Below, one piece after another: positions 32,190-36,678 of a stretch of 36,678 nt of DNA. The notes below the pieces were generated by a model. It was not told the DNA's origin and did no database searches. It saw only the letters and a program-made list of their open reading frames with translations. Location of the stretch: NCBI RefSeq assembly GCF_902804475.1, contig NZ_CADCSU010000120.1, positions 1-36,678 of the forward strand, read 5' to 3'. How positions within the stretch are numbered: position 1 is the stretch's first letter; every line of letters begins with the position of its first letter. The position numbers and the translations under genes were made by a program. Source of the DNA: Flavobacterium bizetiae. Its GTDB lineage: Bacteria; Bacteroidota; Bacteroidia; Flavobacteriales; Flavobacteriaceae.

Positions 32190-34199
32190 ATGATTCAATT
32201 AAAAAAATATATAGTATTAGTGTTGTTTAGTATTTGCTTTGCTGTAAATGCTCAAAATACGTATAAAAACTGGCCGGATATTATTCGTAAAAACGATGCA
32301 AGTTGGTTTGGTACCGATGAGGCTAAAAAAATAGCGGAGAATGTTTTGTTGTATCAGAGAGACATTGGCGGTTGGCCAAAAAATATCCAGATGCAGGAAG
32401 AGCTAACTCCGCAGCAAAAAAAGGATCTATTGACACTTAAAAAGTCAACAAAAGAAATTACTACAGACAATAGCGCAACTTGTCAGGAAATGCTTTTTAT
32501 GTCTAAAATGTATGCTCAGGTTAAGGACGAGCGATATAAAGAATCTTTTTTAAAAGGTTTGAATTATTTGTTTGATGCGCAATACAGTAACGGAGGCTGG
32601 CCTCAGTTTTATCCATTGAAAAAAGGCTATTATACACACATTACTTACAATGACGATTCCATGGTAAATATCTTAACCATCATGAAACATGTAAGCGATG
32701 AAAGTGATTTTTACAGTATAAAACCATCCAAGGAAATTGTCGAAAAAGCGAAGAAATCATTCGATAAAGGAATCAATTGTATTCTAAAAACACAATACAA
32801 GCAAAACGGAGTTTTAACCGCATGGTGCGCACAACATGACGAAGTTACTTTTGCTCCGGCAAACGCAAGAGCTTTTGAACTTGCATCGCTGAGTGGTTAT
32901 GAATCTGCTAAAATTGTGTTGCTTTTAATGTCTGTAGAAAAACCTTCACCAGAAATAATTACAGCCATAAAAAGTGCTCAGACATGGTTCGAAAAAACAA
33001 AAATCACAAATCTTGAAGAGCAACGCATTACAAACGATGCGGGAAAAATTATCGACAAAAAAATGATTGTTACTCCAAATGCGGCGCCAATCTGGGCAAG
33101 ATTTATGGAGTTGGATAACAATGAACCCTTTTTTTGTGACCGTGACGGAATTAAAAGAAAATCGCTTGATGAGATTGGCGCAGAGCGTAGAAATGGTTAT
33201 TCCTGGTATACTGATGCACCAAAAGAAGTATTAAAAAAATTTCCGGTTTGGGCAGGCAAAAACGGAGTAAAACTTACATCAGCAGAGACCTCGGATAAAA
33301 AAAAAGATAATTACTATACGGTTGCTTTAGACGGTTCAGGTGATTTCACAAAAATTCAGGATGCTATAAATGCTTGTCCCTCTTTTCCGTATGAAAAAGT
33401 GACGGTGTTTGTCAAGAACGGAATTTACAATGAAAAAGTGAGAATTCCGGAATGGAATACTCATATAGCTCTTGTTGGAGAAAGTAAAGAAAATACCATT
33501 ATTAGTTTTGATGATAATTTCTCGAAAATCAACACAGGACGAAATAGTACTTTTTTCACCTATACCGTTTTGGTCGAAGGGGATGATTTTTCGGCTTCGA
33601 ATATAACGTTTAAAAATGCATCGGGAGATAATGGTCAGGCCATTGCATTGTCTGTTGTTGCAAATCGGGCTAAGGTTGTAAATTGTAATATTCTGGGCAA
33701 TCAGGACACTTTGTATTTGTCGGGAAAAAATGCCAAACAATATTTTAAAGACTGTTATATCGAAGGTACAACCGATTTTATCTTTGGAAGTGCCACTGCA
33801 TTATTTGAAAATTGTGAAATTCACAGTATCAAAAACTCTTATATAACTGCCGCTTCAACTCCTCAGGACACCACTTTTGGATTTGTTTTTAAAAACTGTA
33901 AGCTTACGGCTGAACCAGCTGCAATAGCAGTTTATTTAGGAAGGCCGTGGCGTATTTATGCAAAAACGGTATATATCAATTGCGATATGGGAAATCATAT
34001 CAGAGCAGAAGGCTGGCACAACTGGTCGAAACCGGAAGCCGAAAAAAACGCTTTTTATGCAGAATACAATTGCAAAGGCGAAGGTTTTCAGCCCACAAAA
34101 AGAGTGGTTTGGTCACATCAGCTTTCAAAGAAAGAAGCCGAAAAATATTCAATAGAAAATATCTTAAAAGATTCGATTTCTAATTGGTATTCAAACTAA
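32190..34199 (+). CDS. Two-enzyme fusion: PL10 pectate lyase and CE8 pectin methylesterase
   Basis: The protein has 669 residues and a Sec signal peptide (ending AVNAQ near 22). The PL10 domain (about 25-345) contains QRDIGGWPKNIQM, YNDDSMVN with Asp155-Asp156 (probable calcium site or catalytic acid area), and PANARAFELASLSG with Arg227, the likely catalytic base. A short linker (about 345-373) leads to a CE8 domain (about 375-660) with Gln483 in NGQAIAL, Gln505-Asp506 in GNQDTLY, the nucleophile Asp529 in TTDFIFG, and Arg585/Trp587 in LGRPWR. Both active sites look intact. CE8 removes methyl esters and PL10 cuts the resulting polygalacturonate by beta-elimination, so the order of the two reactions is built into one protein. 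No T9SS C-terminal domain is visible. Confidence 0.94.
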   Translation: MIQLKKYIVLVLFSICFAVNAQNTYKNWPDIIRKNDASWFGTDEAKKIAENVLLYQRDIGGWPKNIQMQEELTPQQKKDLLTLKKSTKEITTDNSATCQEMLFMSKMYAQVKDERYKESFLKGLNYLFDAQYSNGGWPQFYPLKKGYYTHITYNDDSMVNILTIMKHVSDESDFYSIKPSKEIVEKAKKSFDKGINCILKTQYKQNGVLTAWCAQHDEVTFAPANARAFELASLSGYESAKIVLLLMSVEKPSPEIITAIKSAQTWFEKTKITNLEEQRITNDAGKIIDKKMIVTPNAAPIWARFMELDNNEPFFCDRDGIKRKSLDEIGAERRNGYSWYTDAPKEVLKKFPVWAGKNGVKLTSAETSDKKKDNYYTVALDGSGDFTKIQDAINACPSFPYEKVTVFVKNGIYNEKVRIPEWNTHIALVGESKENTIISFDDNFSKINTGRNSTFFTYTVLVEGDDFSASNITFKNASGDNGQAIALSVVANRAKVVNCNILGNQDTLYLSGKNAKQYFKDCYIEGTTDFIFGSATALFENCEIHSIKNSYITAASTPQDTTFGFVFKNCKLTAEPAAIAVYLGRPWRIYAKTVYINCDMGNHIRAEGWHNWSKPEAEKNAFYAEYNCKGEGFQPTKRVVWSHQLSKKEAEKYSIENILKDSISNWYSN

Positions 34200-34277
34200 G
34201 TCCCTAAGGTACTGAGATACTAAGCTGCTAAGCTTTTAAAATTTAAGTATTAATCTTAGCAACTAAAAAAGACACTT
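34200..34277 (+). repeat. Four-unit 8-bp repeat spacer
   Basis: From 34204 to 34235 four consecutive 8-bp units read CTAAGGTA, CTGAGATA, CTAAGCTG, CTAAGCTT. A later CTTAGC can pair with GCTAAG to form a hairpin. The spacer shows no promoter consensus. Confidence 0.7.
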
Positions 34278-35627
34278 ATGAAATATTTACTTTTTTTATT
34301 GATTTCCTACACTTCTTTTGCTCAAAACAACGAATTTCCGTCAGCAAAAGTAGAGGCTATTGTCAATAGGATTCAGCTTCCTGTAATTCCTTCCTATCAA
34401 ATAAATGTATTGAAATTAGGAGCCAAAGGAGATGCTGTGAGCAATAACAAAGCTGTATTTGACAAAGCTATGGCATTGTGTAAAAAGAATAATGGAGGAA
34501 CTATTATAGTACCAAAAGGAACTTATAAGATTAATGGACCAATTCATTTTGTAAGTAACGTAAACCTTAAAATAGAAAAGAGAGCAAAAATAAAATTCAG
34601 TGATAAACCTGAAGACTATTTGCCCATGGTTTTAACCAGTTGGGAAGGAACAATGCTGTATAATTACAGTCCGTTAATTTATGCTTACCAATGTTCGAAT
34701 GTTGCTATAACGGGCGAAGGAACAATTGATGGAGAAGGAGGAAAGATCTGGAAAAGTTTTAAAGCCAAAGAAACAGAAGGAAAGAATTTAAGCCGTGATA
34801 TGAATCATAATAACACCCCTATTAAAGACAGGAAATTGGGAAAAGGCTATTTTTTGCGTCCTCAAATGATTCAGTTTTTTAATTGTAAAAACATTCTCAT
34901 AGAAAATATCAGGATAGAAAATTCTCCTTTTTGGTGTTTGCATTTACTAAAATCAGAGAGCATTACGGTTCGTGGAGTGAGTTATAAATCATTAAATTAC
35001 AATAACGATGGTATTGATCCAGAATATGTCAAAGATGTTCTAATAGAGAATGTGACCTTTGATAATGGCGATGATAATGTAGCCATTAAAGCAGGACGAG
35101 ATCATGAAGGAAGAGCAAATTCGGCCACACCAAGTGAAAATATTGTGATTAGGAATTGTAATTTCAAAGGACTTCATGGCGTTGTAATAGGAAGCGAAAT
35201 GTCGGCGGGAGTTCAAAATGTTTTTGTAGAGAATTGTAAAACTGTTGGCTTCTTAAAAAGAGGAATTTATTTGAAAACCAATGCAGACAGAGGCGGTTTT
35301 ATAAAGAATGTTTTTGTCAGGAATATTCAGCTCGATGAGGTAGAAGATTGTTTGTACATGACAGCAAATTATCATGGAGAAGGAAAAGGATACCAATCTG
35401 AGATTTCAAATATTCATTTTTCGAACATTACTTGCAATAAAGCATCAGAATCAGGAATTGTAATTCAGGGATTTCAGCAGAAAAAGATCCAGAATATTTC
35501 TTTTAATAACATAGAAATCAAAGAAGCAAAAAATGCCCTTTCGAATGAAAATGCGGAGAATGTTTTAATGACCGATGTTTTTATAGGAAATAGAGCAGGA
35601 GTGCCTTCGGCAGTTTCTAAACATTAA
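34278..35627 (+). CDS. GH28-family glycosidase, second copy with altered RIK motif
   Basis: The protein has 449 residues and a cleavable Sec signal peptide (ending YTSFAQ near 16), unlike the lipoprotein GH28 at 19425. It has the GH28 beta-helix with catalytic-type Asp244 in NNDGIDPE, Asp265-Asp266 in NGDDNVAIKAG and His300 in GLHGVVIGSE. The segment that normally reads RIK is YLK (331-333) in RGIYLKTN, so the usual substrate-binding Arg is replaced by Tyr, whereas Lys is kept. This suggests a different specificity, such as exo action or a non-homogalacturonan pectic substrate. It should act in the periplasm with the GH105 and CE12 enzymes. Confidence 0.9.
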   Translation: MKYLLFLLISYTSFAQNNEFPSAKVEAIVNRIQLPVIPSYQINVLKLGAKGDAVSNNKAVFDKAMALCKKNNGGTIIVPKGTYKINGPIHFVSNVNLKIEKRAKIKFSDKPEDYLPMVLTSWEGTMLYNYSPLIYAYQCSNVAITGEGTIDGEGGKIWKSFKAKETEGKNLSRDMNHNNTPIKDRKLGKGYFLRPQMIQFFNCKNILIENIRIENSPFWCLHLLKSESITVRGVSYKSLNYNNDGIDPEYVKDVLIENVTFDNGDDNVAIKAGRDHEGRANSATPSENIVIRNCNFKGLHGVVIGSEMSAGVQNVFVENCKTVGFLKRGIYLKTNADRGGFIKNVFVRNIQLDEVEDCLYMTANYHGEGKGYQSEISNIHFSNITCNKASESGIVIQGFQQKKIQNISFNNIEIKEAKNALSNENAENVLMTDVFIGNRAGVPSAVSKH

Positions 35628-35732
35628 TTTTCTTTAACCGCAAAGTTCGCAAAGGTTTACGCAAAGAACGCTAGGTTTTTCTTTTGTTTCCAGCTTTGTA
35701 CACTTTGCGTTTAAATAAACAAACATATCAAA
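35628..35732 (+). repeat. CGCAAAG-repeat spacer
   Basis: CGCAAAG occurs at 35639-35645, 35648-35654 and 35660-35666, and its inverted copy CTTTGCG at 35703-35709, so hairpins are possible. I recall such AACCGCAAAG strings as frequent in Flavobacterium spacers. No promoter or reading frame is evident. Confidence 0.65.
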
Positions 35733-36476
35733 ATGAAAAAATACCTATTATTAGCATTATTAATTTCTACAGTAAGTTTTGCGCAAAAAACTACGCTATA
35801 CACCATTGGAGACTCAACAATGGCAAATAAAAAAGATCCCGATAAAAATCCGGAACATGGTTGGGCGCAAGTTTTGCAACCGTTTTTTAAGGATGATATT
35901 GTGGTGGTAAATAAGGCTGTAAATGGGCGAAGCACCAAAAGTTTTATTAACGAAAAACGTTGGGATTCTATTTATAAAAAACTTAAAAAAGGTGATTATG
36001 TTTTTATTGAATTTGGCCATAATGATGAAAAAATAGAAGATTCGACCCGATATACAAATCCGCATACGAGTTATCGCTATAACCTAATCAGGTTTGTAAA
36101 AGAAAGCCGTGAAAAAGGCGCAATTCCTATATTATTAACTTCTATAGCAAGACGTAATTTTAATGAAAAAGGAGTATTGGTACCTACTCATGGCGATTAT
36201 CCTTTAGAAACAAGATTGGTGGCACAGGAATATAAAGTCTTTTTTATTGATCTTGAATATTACACAGAATTATTGGAACAATCCTATGGACCTGAAGAAT
36301 CAAAACAATTGCACTTGCATTTTAAAGCGGGTGAAAATGCTTATTATGATAAAGATAAAGCAGATGATACACATCTTTCTTTAAAAGGCGCTACCGAAAT
36401 TGCTCAAATTGTGATTAATCAGATCAAAGAACAAAAAGATTCTTCGATGAAAAGACTCCAAAAAGCCATTAAGTGA
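35733..36476 (+). CDS. CE12-type rhamnogalacturonan acetylesterase (SGNH hydrolase)
   Basis: The protein has 247 residues and a Sec signal peptide (ending VSFAQ near 18). The SGNH blocks are clear: GDSTM with the nucleophile Ser28, Gly65 in NGRSTKSF, Asn97 in EFGHNDEK, and the Asp221-x-x-His224 pair in DDTHLSLKGA. The arrangement with TIGDSTMA and FGHND is typical of CE12 rhamnogalacturonan acetylesterases (RhgT/RGAE group). It removes acetyl groups from the rhamnogalacturonan-I backbone or from oligosaccharides, making them accessible to GH28 and GH105 enzymes. It is the last gene of the PUL in this window. Confidence 0.92.
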   Translation: MKKYLLLALLISTVSFAQKTTLYTIGDSTMANKKDPDKNPEHGWAQVLQPFFKDDIVVVNKAVNGRSTKSFINEKRWDSIYKKLKKGDYVFIEFGHNDEKIEDSTRYTNPHTSYRYNLIRFVKESREKGAIPILLTSIARRNFNEKGVLVPTHGDYPLETRLVAQEYKVFFIDLEYYTELLEQSYGPEESKQLHLHFKAGENAYYDKDKADDTHLSLKGATEIAQIVINQIKEQKDSSMKRLQKAIK

Positions 36477-36678
36477 AGAGTTTGATTTTCAAAGTATGTT
36501 TTATACTGTAATTTCTATTTCTTTTATAGTTATGTGAATGTTGATTTAATGAATTTTAGAAATAAAATAACTCTATTGTTTAAATTCTTAATAAATTTTA
36601 TTCCAATTTTGTTTTCTGTGAAGTTTTTCGATTCTTCAACAGTATGGCAGTCATCTTCTGGATAATGCTATTCACTAT
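36477..36678. other. Right-edge stretch without a supported gene
   Basis: I see no gene here. A minus-strand frame gives about 45 residues (including HYPEDDCHTVEESKNF) before a stop but has no start codon and an in-frame stop at its 5' side. It could be a remnant or chance. No terminator with a U-run is obvious after the CE12 gene. Confidence 0.4.

Noticed and set aside
33336..33740. 134-codon minus-strand open frame inside the PL10-CE8 gene
   Set aside because: It overlaps the CE8 domain with intact catalytic motifs and shows no domain of its own.

Overview
The window looks like a chromosomal segment of a Flavobacterium-like member of the Bacteroidota. The signs are AT-rich DNA, SusC/SusD and TonB-dependent receptor genes, TAnnTTTG-type -7 promoter elements, little use of Shine-Dalgarno sites, and many short lipoprotein or Sec leaders ending in AQ or SC. 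I found no tRNA, rRNA, CRISPR array, transposase or phage gene.

Region 1 (about 260-6700) is a probable iron or siderophore uptake unit. A minus-strand AraC-type regulator is divergent from a TonB-dependent receptor, a DUF4374-type lipoprotein and a PepSY-TM inner-membrane protein. The divergent spacer holds a direct repeat with 21-bp periodicity, placed as expected for an AraC-type activator site.

Region 2 (about 6800-19140) is intracellular hexuronate catabolism. A minus-strand secreted esterase is followed by exuT-like transport, kduI-kduD-uxaC-kdgK-eda, uxaB-uxaA, and a minus-strand LacI-type regulator. Galacturonate is predicted to pass through tagaturonate, altronate, KDG and KDPG to pyruvate and glyceraldehyde-3-phosphate. 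The unsaturated uronate from pectate lyase action enters at KDG through KduI and KduD.

Region 3 (about 19425-36476) is a pectin polysaccharide utilisation locus on the plus strand: GH28, SusC, SusD, an esterase, a DUF4861-like protein, two tandem GH105 enzymes, GH43, a PL10-CE8 two-enzyme fusion, a second GH28 and a CE12-type rhamnogalacturonan acetylesterase. Together they should bind and import pectin fragments, remove methyl and acetyl esters and side chains, and cut homogalacturonan to mono-uronates.

The strongest regulatory signal is a 14-bp palindrome, TGTAATCGATTACA or a one-base variant. It occurs three times, each time directly abutting a TAnnTTTG-like -7 element: before exuT, before kduI and before the GH28-susCD operon. 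A weaker copy precedes the lacI-type gene. This ties transport, catabolism and the PUL into one predicted LacI regulon. The uxaBA leader lacks this operator and instead has a different, unusually ordered set of repeats. Other points of interest are a perfect 25-bp inverted repeat enclosing a terminator, a tandem 13-bp duplication at the susC start codon, periodic short-word repeats in the intercistronic spacers, an Arg-to-Tyr change in the second GH28, and the lack of an obvious surface-export signal on any of the degradative enzymes. I do not see a clearly new type of system; the locus is a coherent pectin regulon with several features that could be tested.
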